From JACCXG01 sp963834305 (lineage in GTDB: Bacteria > Acidobacteriota > Vicinamibacteria > Vicinamibacterales > 2-12-FULL-66-21): a stretch of 64,000 nucleotides of DNA. Positions 25,728 to 35,119 of the stretch are shown piece after piece. Below the pieces are notes generated by a model. It saw only the letters and a program-made list of their open reading frames with translations, did not search any database and had not been told where the DNA came from. Within the stretch, counting starts at the first letter, position 1, and every line of letters starts with the position of its first letter. The translations under genes were made by a program, and so were the position numbers. The DNA lies in NCBI GenBank assembly GCA_963834305.1, contig CAWIAX010000003.1:868001-932000 (forward strand), given 5' to 3'.

Positions 25728-28000
25728 TCACGCAAACATCCGCCAGACGGACGCGGTGAGGAACGTGACGATGAAGGCGATCGCCAGCGGCATCAGCGCG
25801 CCGACGGTGGCCCACTTGGCGCTGAGCGTTTCCTTGTAGATCGTGATGATGGTGGTGGCGCAGGGGTTGTGCAGCAGCGCGAACAGCATCAGGTTCACCG
25901 CCGTCAGCATCGTCCAGCCGTTCTGGTCGACGAGCAGCGTGCGCAGCTCGGACATCGACTCCAGCTCCGACATCATGCTGCCGCCCATGTAGACCATCAG
26001 CAGCGTCGGCACGACGATCTCGTTGGCGGGAATCGCGATGACGTAGGCCAGCAGGATGACGCCGTCGAGCCCGACCGCGTGCCCGAGCGGCGCCAGGGCG
26101 TTGGCCGAGTGGGTTGCGCCAGGCTGGTGCCGTCCACGTAGATGTTGCCGAGCACCCAGATCACGGCGCCGGCGGGCGCGGCGGTCAGGATGGCGCGCCA
26201 CAGCACGAACAGCGTGCGGTCGATGAGCGACGTGTAGAGGATGCGGAGGATGCCGGGGCGGCGGTAGGGCGGCAGCTCGAGCGTGAACGCCGAGGCCTCG
26301 CCGCGCAGCACGGTCCGCGACAGCAGCCCACGACGTCGCCGAGCGTGAACGCCGACACCGAGCAGCACGACGCCGACGACGGCGCCGGCGGCCGCGAACG
26401 AGGCGATCACCGGCGGAAACGCCGCGGCCACGAACATCGTGGCCAGCATGATCAGGGTCGGGAACCGGCCGTTGCAGGGCACGAAGTTGTTGGTGAGGAT
26501 GGCGACGAGCCGCTCGCGCGGCGAGTCGATGACGCGCGTGGCGATCACGCCGGCCGCGTTGCACCCGAAGCCCATCGCCATCGTCAGCGCCTGCTTGCCG
26601 TGGGCGCCGGCGCGGCGGAACAGGAAGTCGAGGTTGAAGGCCACCCGCGGCAGGTAGCCGAGGTCCTCCAGCATCGTGAAGAGCGGGAAGAAGATGGCCA
26701 TCGGCGGCAGCATCACGCTGACGACCCACGCCAGGCCGCGGAAGACGCCGTGCCAGACGAACCCGGTCAGCCACCACGGCGCCCCGAGGGCGTCGAAGAG
26801 GCCCGCCGCCTGGTTCTCCACCCAGAAGAGTCCCGTGGCGAGCATCGCGGACGGCACGTTCGCGCCGGTGATCGTCAGCCAGAAGACCACCGCGAGGATC
26901 AGGAGCATCAGCGGCAGGCCGAAGATCGGCGACGTGACGAGGCGATCGATGCGCTGGTCCCAGTCCTGCCCCTGTCCGGCCGCTCTGCTGGACGGCGCGG
27001 CGCGACAGGCGTTCGGCCTCCGCGAAGACCGAGCTGACCGCCTCGTCGCGGAAGTTGCCGGTCAGCCGGCTGCGCAGCTCCTCGGCACGCCGGATGACCT
27101 CTTCGGCGTTCCGGCGCGCCTCCGCCGACGCGCCGCCGGGGAGCGACGCACCGATCAGGGGAAGCGCGGTGCTCTCCGTGCTCACTGGGCCCCCTGGAGC
27201 GCGATCTTCCGGCTGAAGCGCTCGTCCGGGCGCTGCTGGCGGGCAACCAGGGCGGCCAGCTCGCCCGAGCGCAGGGCGCGCTCCACGCGGCGTCGCCGTC
27301 GAGCAGCCGGATGGCGATCCAGCGCGCGTTCGGGACGCCCGGGGGCAACGCCTCTCGATCATCGGCACCAGCTCCGAGATGGCCGCGTTGAACTCGTCCG
27401 TGCCGTGCGGCCGCAGCGGGCTGGTGGCGATCTCGCCGCTGATGACGCCGGCAACGGCGGTCGAGCAGCGCCTGCATCCCTTCGCCGGTGCGCGCGACGA
27501 CGCGGAATCGCGGGAATGCCGAGGTCCCGCGACAGGCTGCGGACGTCCACCTCGATGCCCTTGCGGCGCGCTTCGTCCATCAGGTTCACCGCCAGCACCG
27601 CCTTGTCGGTGATCTCGAGCACCTGCAGCACGAGGTTCAGGTTGCGCTCGAGCGCGGTTGCGTCGGCCACGACGATGGTGCAGTCGGGGGTGCCGAAGAG
27701 CAGGAAGTCGCGGGCGATTTCCTCGTCGTGCGACGCCGACAGCAGCGAATACGTGCCGGGCAGGTCGACCAGCTTGTAGCGGACGGCGTTGAACTGGAAG
27801 CCCCCCTCGGCGCGGGTGACGGTCTTGCCGGGCCAGTTGCCGGTGTGCTGCTTCAGCCCGGTCAGCGCGTTGAACAGCGTCGACTTGCCGGTGTTGGGAT
27901 TGCCGGCGAGCGCCACGACGCGATCGAACGCGTCCACCTTCAGCCCCATCTGTGCGAGGTGGGCGTGCGCGGGACATGTTTCGCAGTTGTGTGTGCTCAT
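25728..28000 (-). CDS. feoB: Ferrous iron transporter FeoB, frameshifted
   Basis: Inner-membrane Fe(II) transporter, about 757 aa when joined. The cytoplasmic G domain is intact at the start: MSTHNCETCPAHAH (Cys/His-rich leader), VVALAGNPNTGKSTLFNALT (G1), LVDLPGTYSLLSASHDEEIA (G3) and AVNLMDEARRKGIEVDV (G4). Between about 27510 and 26900 there are several frame changes. The membrane domain then continues (TMAMGFGCNAAGVIATRVID, NNFVPCNGRFPTLIMLATMF), changes frame near 26330 and 26120, and ends EIVVPTLLMVYMGG...NPCATTIITIYKETLSAKWA...VWRMFA. These are conserved FeoB gate motifs. The start overlaps the DtxR-FeoA gene by 4 nt. Confidence 0.9.
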
Positions 28001-29019
28001 CGAACCTGTTCTCTGGCTGTCGGGGCGAGATCCTGCGCCGGCCGCACCAGGACCTGCCGGGCCTGCTCCTGCCGCAGCGCGACGAGCGTGCCGCGGACGC
28101 GGTAGGCGCGGGGATCGCCGGCAAACGTGTCGAGCGCCGGCTCGAGGCGCGCGCCCGGGGTGAAGCCGAGATCCATCAGCCGCCGCCGGCTGAAGCCCTG
28201 GCACCCCTCGTCGAGCGCGACGACTTCGGCCGCGTGCCCCCGTGGCAGGTCGGCCAGCGACATCTGGCCCGCGGACGCCGCGTGGGTGGCCGGCGTCAGG
28301 TAGACGTTGGCCGCGACCGCCGGCGCCAGCCGGAACTCGTGCTCGCCGTCGCTCAGGACGATGCGCTCGGGCGTCGATTCGAGAATCCGGACCACCTGGC
28401 CGATGCGCAGCCCCTCGGCCAGGATCTGGGCGAATGCGAGCGGCGGCTCATCCTCGAGATGCGTGATGGTGCCCAGCGTGTCGGCTGGCCAGGCGGTGAC
28501 CGGCGTGTCGCGGGGCGGCGAGATCTGGCCGTCGGGCCCGGGGATCGGATCGCCGTGCGGATCCAGGCGCGGATGGCCGAGCGAGGCGTCGAGCGCGTCG
28601 ACCTGATCCCGCGTCAGCGCGTGCTCGCGGCGCTCGGCGGCGGCATGGACGTCGCGGAGCGGCAGCCGTGCTTCGTCCGCGAAGTAGCGCTCGAGCAGCC
28701 GGTGCGCGCGGACAATCTGCCGCGCGACGCGCTCGCCGTCGGGCGTGAGCCGGAACTCCCGTCCGCTCGCCGTCACCAGTCCCTGTTCCTGCATGCGGCC
28801 GAGCAGCGCCATCAGCTGGCCGTCGTTCACCGCCAGCATGCCGCGCAGGGACGCAAACGACGCCTGCAGGCCGCGGTACTCCTGGTCGAAGAGATGCTTC
28901 AGCGCATCCTCGATCTGGGTGCGGCCGCGTGCCGTGCGCCGGCGGCGCAGCCGCCGGAAGGTCTCCCCCACGAGGAGTGCCAGGATGGCCGCACCGGCGA
29001 GAATGGAGAGGGCAGTCAT
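27997..29019 (-). CDS. Membrane-anchored DtxR-like regulator fused to FeoA domain
   Basis: 340 aa in one clean frame. Residues 1-22 form a transmembrane helix (MTALSILAGAAILALLVGE) followed by an Arg-rich stop-transfer sequence. Next come a DtxR-type winged helix (DGQLMALLGRMQEQGLVTASGR, then LTPDGERVARQIVRAHRLLE) and a metal-binding/dimerisation part (RREHALTRDQVDALDASLGH, DPHGDPIPGPDG). Two SH3-like modules follow. The second is a canonical FeoA domain (SLADLPRGHAAEVVALDEGC, RRLMDLGFTPGARLEPALDT). FeoA normally stimulates FeoB, so this protein may both sense metal and gate the transporter. It is the first gene of the feo operon. Confidence 0.85.
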   Translation of the reverse strand: MTALSILAGAAILALLVGETFRRLRRRRTARGRTQIEDALKHLFDQEYRGLQASFASLRGMLAVNDGQLMALLGRMQEQGLVTASGREFRLTPDGERVARQIVRAHRLLERYFADEARLPLRDVHAAAERREHALTRDQVDALDASLGHPRLDPHGDPIPGPDGQISPPRDTPVTAWPADTLGTITHLEDEPPLAFAQILAEGLRIGQVVRILESTPERIVLSDGEHEFRLAPAVAANVYLTPATHAASAGQMSLADLPRGHAAEVVALDEGCQGFSRRRLMDLGFTPGARLEPALDTFAGDPRAYRVRGTLVALRQEQARQVLVRPAQDLAPTAREQVR

Positions 29020-29096
29020 TTCGTGTGCACCGTGCTGGATGAGTGCTTGGCCCGCCCCGCTGCGGCCGCCGCCGGTGGCGAGGGGCCAAATCTCAA

Positions 29097-29114
29097 ATTT
29101 TGATTACTCAAAAT
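29097..29114. promoter_or_regulatory. Perfect palindromic operator in the feo promoter
   Basis: ATTTTGATTACTCAAAAT is a perfect 7-bp inverted repeat (ATTTTGA / TCAAAAT) with a 4-bp spacer. It is conspicuously AT-rich in a GC-rich genome. It overlaps the -10 element of the feo promoter, so a bound protein would block RNA polymerase. The DtxR/MntR-type regulator encoded just upstream, the FeoA-fused protein itself, or a Fur protein elsewhere are the candidate binders. Confidence 0.7.
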
Positions 29115-29141
29115 CTTACGCCAGTTCTGCCGTGCTGTCAA
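29113..29141 (-). promoter_or_regulatory. Sigma-70-type promoter of the feo operon
   Basis: On the minus strand TTGACA (-35) is followed by a 17-nt spacer and TAAGAT (-10), close to the housekeeping consensus at optimal spacing. It lies about 95 nt upstream of the DtxR-FeoA start. The -10 shares its last two bases with the palindrome at 29097-29114. Confidence 0.75.
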
Positions 29142-29206
29142 AGCCACCCGTTCACGGGGGCGGCCCTGGACCGCATGGGGCGTGGGTGGGGAACTGGAAA
29201 GTCGAG

Positions 29207-29878
29207 CTAGGCGGGAACGACGAGCACTTTGGAGGCGGCGCGGGTGCCGATGGTCGTCAGCTCGCCGCTTCCGCTCCGGACAGTCACGCTGTCGGAGGCC
29301 TCATCGCGGGCCTCGATCTCGACATGCTGGCCCGGCTTGAGGTGCCGCTGCTCGATGAAGCGGAGGAACTCCGCATCCTGGGCCATGACGCGGGCCACGA
29401 CCAGGCCGCGGCGCAGCGGCGCCGAGAGCAGGTCCGGATAGGTCTGCCGCGCCAGCTCCCCTTCCGGGCCGGGAATCGGATCCCCGTGGGGATCGACGGC
29501 GGGGCGGCCGAGCATCTCGTCAATCCGGTCGATCAGGCGCTCCGAGACGGCGTGCTCCAGCCGTTCGGCCTCGTCGTGCACCTCGCTCCAGTTCATGCCC
29601 AGAACCTGCACGAGGAACTGCTCGATCAGGCGGTGCCGCCGCAGCACGAGGGCGGCCAGGCGTTCGCCGGCCGGTGTCAGCCGCACCCCCATGTACGGCT
29701 CGTAGCGCGCCAGGCCGGACTCCGCGAGCGTCTTCACCATGGTCGTTGCCGTGCCCGGCACGACGCCCAGGGATGCGGCGATCTGCCCCATCGGCACGAG
29801 CGCATCGGGATCGGCTTGCGCGCCCTGCGCCACGTAAATGGCCTTGAGGTAGTTCTCGACGGTCTGCGAGGCCAGCAT
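29207..29878 (-). CDS. DtxR/MntR-family metal-dependent repressor
   Basis: 223 aa. The winged helix is LASQTVENYLKAIYVAQGAQ, then VPMGQIAASLGVVPGTATTM and VKTLAESGLARYEPYMGVRL. The metal-binding and dimerisation domain contains RRHRLIEQFLVQVLGMNWSEVHDEAERLEHAVSE, with the E-x2-H and D-E-A-E-x-L-E-H ligands of MntR/DtxR. A C-terminal SH3/FeoA-like module (LKPGQHVEIEARDEASDSVT) is present. The choice between Mn and Fe sensing cannot be read from sequence alone. It lies next to the feo operon and diverges from ubiE with 25 nt between starts. Confidence 0.9.
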   Translation of the reverse strand: MLASQTVENYLKAIYVAQGAQADPDALVPMGQIAASLGVVPGTATTMVKTLAESGLARYEPYMGVRLTPAGERLAALVLRRHRLIEQFLVQVLGMNWSEVHDEAERLEHAVSERLIDRIDEMLGRPAVDPHGDPIPGPEGELARQTYPDLLSAPLRRGLVVARVMAQDAEFLRFIEQRHLKPGQHVEIEARDEASDSVTVRSGSGELTTIGTRAASKVLVVPA

Positions 29879-29903
29879 CGGCCGTAGATTATCATCCGGG
29901 TGC

Positions 29904-30638
29904 GTGGTGCGACCTTCGCGGCGGCCGTCCCTGCGGCGCGCCTTCACGACCCCCGACGACAAGCGATCCTACGTTCGCCACCTGTTCGACGTGATCGCGC
30001 CGCGCTACGACCTCATCACCGGGCTGCTGTCGTACGGACAGGACCGCCGGTGGAAACGCCGCCTCATCGCGCTGGCTGAGCTCGACGCGCGCTCGATGGT
30101 GCTCGACCTCGCCTGTGGCACCGGGGACCTGACATTTGCCGCCGCCGCGCGCGGCGGCCGGGCCGTCGGGCTGGACATCACCCAGCGCATGCTCGACATC
30201 GCCAGCCGGAAGCCCGAAGCCGCCCGCGGCGGCGTGTCGTTCGTGACCGGCGACATGGCCGCGCTGCCGTTCGCCGACGGCACCTTCGACGTGGTGACGA
30301 CCGGCTACGGCCTGCGCAACGTGCCGCACCTGACCGCGGCGCTCGCCGAGATCCACCGCGTGCTGACGCCGGGTGGCATGCTGCTCTCGCTCGACTTCGA
30401 CCGGCCGCGCAATCCTGCCGTGCGCGCCATCTATCTCTCCTACCTGACCGTCGTCGGCTCGGTCCTAGGTCTGGTGCTGCACCGGAATCCGGATACCTAC
30501 CGCTACATTCCCGAGTCAATCCGCCGCTACCCCGGCGCTGCGGGCGTGTGCGCCCTGGCGCGGGAGCTTGGCTACAGCGCCTGCCGCCACGAGCCGGTGC
30601 TCGGCGGCCTGATGGCGATTCATGTCGCGCGAAAATAG
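29904..30638 (+). CDS. ubiE: Demethylmenaquinone/ubiquinone C-methyltransferase
   Basis: SAM-dependent C-methyltransferase of quinone synthesis. 244 aa. UbiE signature 1 is FDVIAPRYDLITGLLSYGQD-RRWKRRLI. The SAM-binding loop is VLDLACGTGDLTFAAAARGG, and signature 2 is DVVTTGYGLRNVPHLTAALA-EIHRVLTPGG. It ends LGGLMAIHVARK. With mqnD and mqnE in this window the likely substrate is demethylmenaquinone (MenG role). Start GTG 29904 gives a slightly long N-terminus. The 25-nt gap to the divergent repressor holds only an AT-rich TAGATTATCATC stretch. Confidence 0.9.
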   Translation: MVRPSRRPSLRRAFTTPDDKRSYVRHLFDVIAPRYDLITGLLSYGQDRRWKRRLIALAELDARSMVLDLACGTGDLTFAAAARGGRAVGLDITQRMLDIASRKPEAARGGVSFVTGDMAALPFADGTFDVVTTGYGLRNVPHLTAALAEIHRVLTPGGMLLSLDFDRPRNPAVRAIYLSYLTVVGSVLGLVLHRNPDTYRYIPESIRRYPGAAGVCALARELGYSACRHEPVLGGLMAIHVARK

Positions 30639-30960
30639 TCAGATGGTGTTCCTTTTCGTTCCATCTGTGTTACTATCTCCCGTCGGAATCTAGATGCCCG
30701 ACATCGCTGCCGGCAGTCGTCCTTCACACTGCTGCGCAATCGTGCAAGAAAACTCGTGAGCCTCCCCAGCAACGAGCGATTGTAGTGTCCGTGTCGTGAC
30801 GTCCGTGTACGTCTCCCGGCGCAGGCCTTCCGTGAAAGTCGTCCAGCGCGTGGCTATTGCGGCCGGCGTGCTCGAGGCGTCTTCGCGGGTGTTGCGGCTG
30901 TCGCGCTAAACCGAAACATTCTCGGGAACCGTCCGCCGTCGTGCGGGCCTGTGCAAACTC
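30639..30960. other. 322-nt intergenic region, largely unexplained
   Basis: Directly after ubiE is an inverted repeat CAGATGG / CCATCTG (30640-30646 and 30661-30667) with a pyrimidine-rich 14-nt loop and no U tract. Next to it is TACTAT (30671-30676), a possible -10 without a clear -35. A 37-codon frame from GTG 30796 to TAA 30907-30909 (VTSVYVSRRRPSVKVVQRVA...) is possible but has no ribosome site or recognisable family. Base composition is less GC-rich than the genes. It probably contains the promoter and leader of the PilT-like gene. Confidence 0.4.
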
Positions 30961-33430
30961 GTGAATCTTCTCGACTCATTACTCGACGCTATCGTTCGTC
31001 TCGACGGCGACGCCCTGGTCATGCACGTCGGCGAAAAGCCGTACGTGGTCACGACCTCCGAAGCGACCGGCGAGTTCCGCGGACCGCTGGCCTGGGGGCA
31101 GGTCGAGCTGTCCTCGCGCGCGCTGACGTCGCAGGCGGTCATCGGCATGCTCGGCCAGATCCTGCCGATCGATCAGCGGGCGGCGCTCGACGAGTACGGC
31201 GCGACCGACTACGACGTCTCGGCGGCCAACGATTCATCCGAGCGCTTCACCATCGTCGCGGCGCGCGGCGGCGACGACATCTGGCTCGAGATCCGCCGGC
31301 TGGCCCGCCAGCGCGCCGAGTTTCCCGCCGTGCCGACCCCCGCCGAAACGCTGGCGGCCACGCCCGCGGCCGTGGCGCCGGCGCCTCAGGAGGCGCACGA
31401 GCCCGTGCTGGCCGCTGCGCCGGTCGAGGAGTCTCCGGCCGGGCAGGACGCGGCAGACACGCCGGACGCTGCCGCCGCGGTGCAGGAAACGGTGCCCGCC
31501 GACGAGGCTGTCTACGCCGAAGAGACCGCTCACCTGGAAGCGGAGGCCTTCGCGCGCGAATCGGTCGAGGATTCTGGTCGCCAGTCAGCAGGCGTGGAAC
31601 GACGATGTGATGACGGAAGGGGACCTCGGCGAGCTGCTTCGCGCCTCGGCCACGGCGGTCCTGCTGGAACCCGAGGAGGAGCCGGTTCCCTACGATCTCG
31701 CGCCGGAGCCCGCTTTCGTCGTGGTCGAGGAAGATCCGACGCAGGCGTCCGCCGAGGATCTGACCGGCCCCGGGTTCGAGCTCGAGTTCCCCGCCGCCAG
31801 CGAACCGCACGAGGACGCCGCCTCACCGGCCCGGACGACGGCGCAGGAAGTCGTGAGGGCCACGCACGAGGCCCTGATGGCGGCGCAGGGCGTCAACGTC
31901 CTCGAGGAAGACCCCGCAGTTATTGCCGACGAACAGCCCGCGCCAGCGGCCGAGCAGGAGATCGCCACGGTGTCATTCGACGAACATGTGCCTGAAGGGC
32001 AGCCCTTCGAGCTTCACCCCGTAAATGCCGACCAGTCGCCGGCGGCCGGCGAAACCGGAATCAGCGCCGGCTTCCACGCCGCGGACGCGACGGCATCCGC
32101 CGAGCCGCTCTTCACCGTGGTGGCGACGGGCGCCGACACGGTGGCGGAGCCGGCCGCCCGCGCGAGCGAAGCCGCCAGCACCGGCGAGACCGCCAGCACC
32201 GGCGAGACCGCCAGCGCCGGTGACGCCTCCGGAACCGCGGAGCCCGAAGGCGAGGAGGCGCCCTCGTTCCGCCATGCCGGCGTGGTGGTGCCGCTGCGTC
32301 AGCCGCGTGCCGACGGGGTGGGCGATGCCAAGGGAGGGGTGGCGGCGATGCTGCAGCGTCTCCTCAGGCTGGCGGCGGCGCGCGGCGCGTCGACGGTCTA
32401 TGTCGTGGCGCAGTCGGCGCCGATGGTGCGGGTCGATGGCGAGTTCAGCGTGCTCGATGGTGAGCCGTCGCTGAATACGGCGTTCGTCGAGCGGCTGCTG
32501 GCCGAGCTGACGCCGCGCACCCGCGACGCGGCTGCCGGGCCGGCCGCCGAGTGGGTTGCCGACGTGCCCGAGATCGGGCGCGTCCGCTGCGTCACGTTCC
32601 GGGATCACCGCGGCCCCGGCATCATCTTCCGGATGGTGCCGTCGCGCGCGATCGCGGCGGACCACCTCGGGCTCTCGGCCGAAGTGCAGGCGCTCTGCGC
32701 CGAGGCGGATGGCCTGGTGCTCGTGGCCGGCGGCCGCGGCAGCGGCCGCTCCACCCTGCTCTCGTCGTTCGTCGACCTCGTCAACCGGACCCGCAGCGAT
32801 CATGTGATCACCGCTGAATCGCACATCGAGTTCGTGCACGAGAACAAGCGATCCTTCATCAGCCAGCGCGACGTGCGCGGCAGCGCCGAAGCCGTCGCGG
32901 CGGCGGTCCGCGCCGCCTGCCGCGAGGAACCCGACGTGCTCGTCGTGGAGGACCTGCGCACGCCGGAGCTGGTGTCGCTGGCCCTCGAGGCCGCCGAATC
33001 CGGGCGCCTGGTCTTCGGGTCGGTGCCGGCGGTCTCCGCCGTCTCGGCGGTCGAGCGCATGCTCGAGATGTTCCCGGCCGAGCGGCGCGAGAAAGCGCAG
33101 GCTTCGCTCGCCGGGGTGCTGCGCGGCGTCGTCTCCCAGGTCCTGCTCCGGCGGCTCCGCGGCGGGCGGGTGGCCGCCCGCGAAGTGCTCATCAATACGC
33201 CAGGCGTCGCCAGCCTCATCGCCGAAGGGAAGACGTTCGAGCTGCACGCGGCCCTCGAGAACGGCCGCCGCGACGGCATGGTGCCGTTCGCGGAATCGCT
33301 GGCCACGCTCGTGCGGGAGGGCACCGTTCATCCCGCGCATGCGCACCGCAAGGCGCCGGACCGGGAGAAGTTCCTGTCGATTCTGCGGCGCGACGGCATC
33401 GATACTTCGATCGCGGAGCGCCTCGCCTAG
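30961..33430 (+). CDS. PilT-like protein with tandem N-domains and degenerate ATPase, one frameshift
   Basis: About 823 codons from GTG 30961; one frame change near 31590. Residues 1-125 (LLDSLLDAIVRLDGDALVMH...) and about 455-560 (AMLQRLLRLAAARGASTVYV) both resemble the PAS-like N-terminal domain of PilT. A long acidic Ala/Glu/Pro-rich linker with tandem STGETA repeats (about 32183-32215) separates them. The RecA-like core follows. Its Walker A is AGGRGSGRSTLLS, with Arg replacing the essential Lys. The Walker B region is EPDVLVVEDLRTPELVSLAL, and the PilT His-box position reads SGRLVFGSVPA without the His. It ends SILRRDGIDTSIAERLA. Probably a non-hydrolysing PilT homologue; no pil genes are nearby. 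Confidence 0.75.
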
Positions 33431-33443
33431 ATACGATAGGGCG

Positions 33444-33872
33444 ATGGAAGTGTCCGACGTCCGGCGGCGACTGCGCGCCGCCATTGAGTCCGCGCGGAAA
33501 ACGGCGCAGGAACGCCGCGTGCGTTCCGACCAGGCCGCCCGCGAATACGAGGTCTTCCTCCGGGAGACCGCGGTCCCGGTTTTTCAGGTGTTCGCCTCGG
33601 CGCTGGTCGCCGAGGGACATCGCTTCAAGGTGGCGACGCCGGCGGAGTCCGTCCGCCTCACCTCCGAGTCGAGCCCGGAGGACTTCATCGAGCTGGCGCT
33701 CGACGCGGCAGCCGATCCGCCGATCGTGCTCGGGCAGGTCAGCCGCGGGCGGGGCCGGCGCGGTGTGACCGCCGAGCGCCCGATCAAGCCGGCGGCTGCG
33801 GTGGCCGAGCTCACCAAAGACGACGTGCTCGCCTTCCTCGTCAGCGAAATCCCGCCGTTCGTCGAACGCTGA
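33444..33872 (+). CDS. Hypothetical protein, coiled N-terminus
   Basis: 142 aa in a clean frame starting 13 nt after the PilT-like gene. A charged helix opens it (VSDVRRRLRAAIESARKTAQ-ERRVRSDQAAREYEVF). Strand-rich sequence with a conserved look follows (ALVAEGHRFKVATPAESVRL, DPPIVLGQVSRGRGRRG), and VLAFLVSEIPPFVER ends it. No signal or membrane segment. Family not recognised; cotranscription with the PilT-like gene is likely from spacing. Confidence 0.6.
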   Translation: MEVSDVRRRLRAAIESARKTAQERRVRSDQAAREYEVFLRETAVPVFQVFASALVAEGHRFKVATPAESVRLTSESSPEDFIELALDAAADPPIVLGQVSRGRGRRGVTAERPIKPAAAVAELTKDDVLAFLVSEIPPFVER

Positions 33873-33922
33873 GCCTGACGTCCGCCCGGTCGCCAGCCCC
33901 CGGGCGGCGGACGCGGCGCGCC

Positions 33923-35119
33923 TCAGATGGCCGCGTCCCTCCGCAGCGCCTCGATCTCGGCATCGCCCAACCCGAGCTCGCGGAGCACGGCACCGGTGTG
34001 CTGTCCGAGCGTCGGCGGCGCCGACCGCACGCCGCCCGGCGTCCCCGACAGCTTGATCGGCACCCCCAGCAGGCGCAGGTGGCCGGCGGCGGCATGGTCC
34101 ACCGCCACGATCATCTCGCGCGCCTCGATCTGCGGATCCTCGAGCGCCTCCGCCACGGTCCGGACGCTCCCGCAGGGCACCCCCGCCGCGCGCAGCCGCG
34201 CTATCCACTCGGCCCGGGGCCGCGTCCGGAGCCGGGTCGCGAGCGTGATCCTCAGCGAGTCGTACTCCGCGACCCGCCCGGCATTCGTGGCGAAGCGCGG
34301 GTCACTCGCGGCGTCCTCCAGGCCGGCCACCTGACAGAACCGCTGCCACTGCTGATCGTTCCCGACCGAGAGTACGAAGTCGCCGTCGGCGGCGGGGAAG
34401 GTGTCGTACGGCGCGATCGTCGGGTGCCGGTTGCCCATCCGCCCGGCCGGTTCTCCCGTGGCGAAGAAGTACGACGCCTGGTACGTCAGCAGCGCGAGCG
34501 TGGCGTCGAGCAGCCCGATGTCCACCCGCTGGCCCCGTCCCGATCGCTCGCGCGCCAGCAGCGCGAGCAGGATGCCCTGCGCCGCCAGCATGCCGGTGAC
34601 GATGTCGGAGATCGCGACGCCGAGACGGTAGGGAGGGCCGGCCGGGTCGCCGGTGATGCTCATCAGCCCCCCTTCGGCCTGCGCCACGGCGTCGTAGCCG
34701 GGCTCGTCCTTCCGCGGGCCCGCCTGCCCGAAGCCCGAGATCGAGCAGTAGACCAGCCGCGGCCAGCGCCCGGCCAGCGCCGCGTAGCCGAGACCGAGCC
34801 GTTCCATGGTGCCCGGCCGGAAGTTCTCGATCAGGATGTCGGCGCGCTCCAGCAGGCGGACGGCGATGGCGCGGGCCGAGGGGTGCTTCAGATCGAGCGT
34901 GACGCTCTCCTTGTTGCGATTGACGCTCAGGAAGTAGGCGCTCTCGCCGGCGACGAAGGGGGGTCCCCACGCGCGGGTGTCGTCGCCGCGGCCCGGCTGC
35001 TCGATCTTGATGACCCGCGCCCCCATGTCGGCGAGCAGCATCGTGCAGTACGGCCCGGACAGCACCCGGCTGAAGTCCACGATCGTCAGCCCCGACAGCG
35101 GCGGTTCGTCGTGGCTCAT
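33923..35119 (-). CDS. CaiB/BaiF-family CoA-transferase (class III)
   Basis: 398 aa, intact. Family III signatures: LTIVDFSRVLSGPYCTMLLADMGARVIKIEQPGRGDDTR, LDLKHPSARAIAVRLLERADILIENFRPGTMERLGLGY and YCSISGFGQAGPRKDEPGYDAVAQAEGGLMSITG. These transferases move CoA between carboxylic acids through an enzyme anhydride, often in carnitine, oxalate, bile-acid or aromatic-acid metabolism; the substrate is not readable here. The start overlaps the homoserine dehydrogenase stop by 4 nt, making it the third gene of a three-gene operon. Confidence 0.9.
   Translation of the reverse strand: MSHDEPPLSGLTIVDFSRVLSGPYCTMLLADMGARVIKIEQPGRGDDTRAWGPPFVAGESAYFLSVNRNKESVTLDLKHPSARAIAVRLLERADILIENFRPGTMERLGLGYAALAGRWPRLVYCSISGFGQAGPRKDEPGYDAVAQAEGGLMSITGDPAGPPYRLGVAISDIVTGMLAAQGILLALLARERSGRGQRVDIGLLDATLALLTYQASYFFATGEPAGRMGNRHPTIAPYDTFPAADGDFVLSVGNDQQWQRFCQVAGLEDAASDPRFATNAGRVAEYDSLRITLATRLRTRPRAEWIARLRAAGVPCGSVRTVAEALEDPQIEAREMIVAVDHAAAGHLRLLGVPIKLSGTPGGVRSAPPTLGQHTGAVLRELGLGDAEIEALRRDAAI

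Noticed and set aside
30796..30909. 37-codon gene between ubiE and the PilT-like gene
   Set aside because: No ribosome site, no recognisable family, and such short frames are expected by chance in this composition; mentioned only in the intergenic entry.
31580..31610. Programmed frameshift in the PilT-like gene
   Set aside because: No slippery heptamer or downstream structure is evident, and simple indels are common in this assembly.
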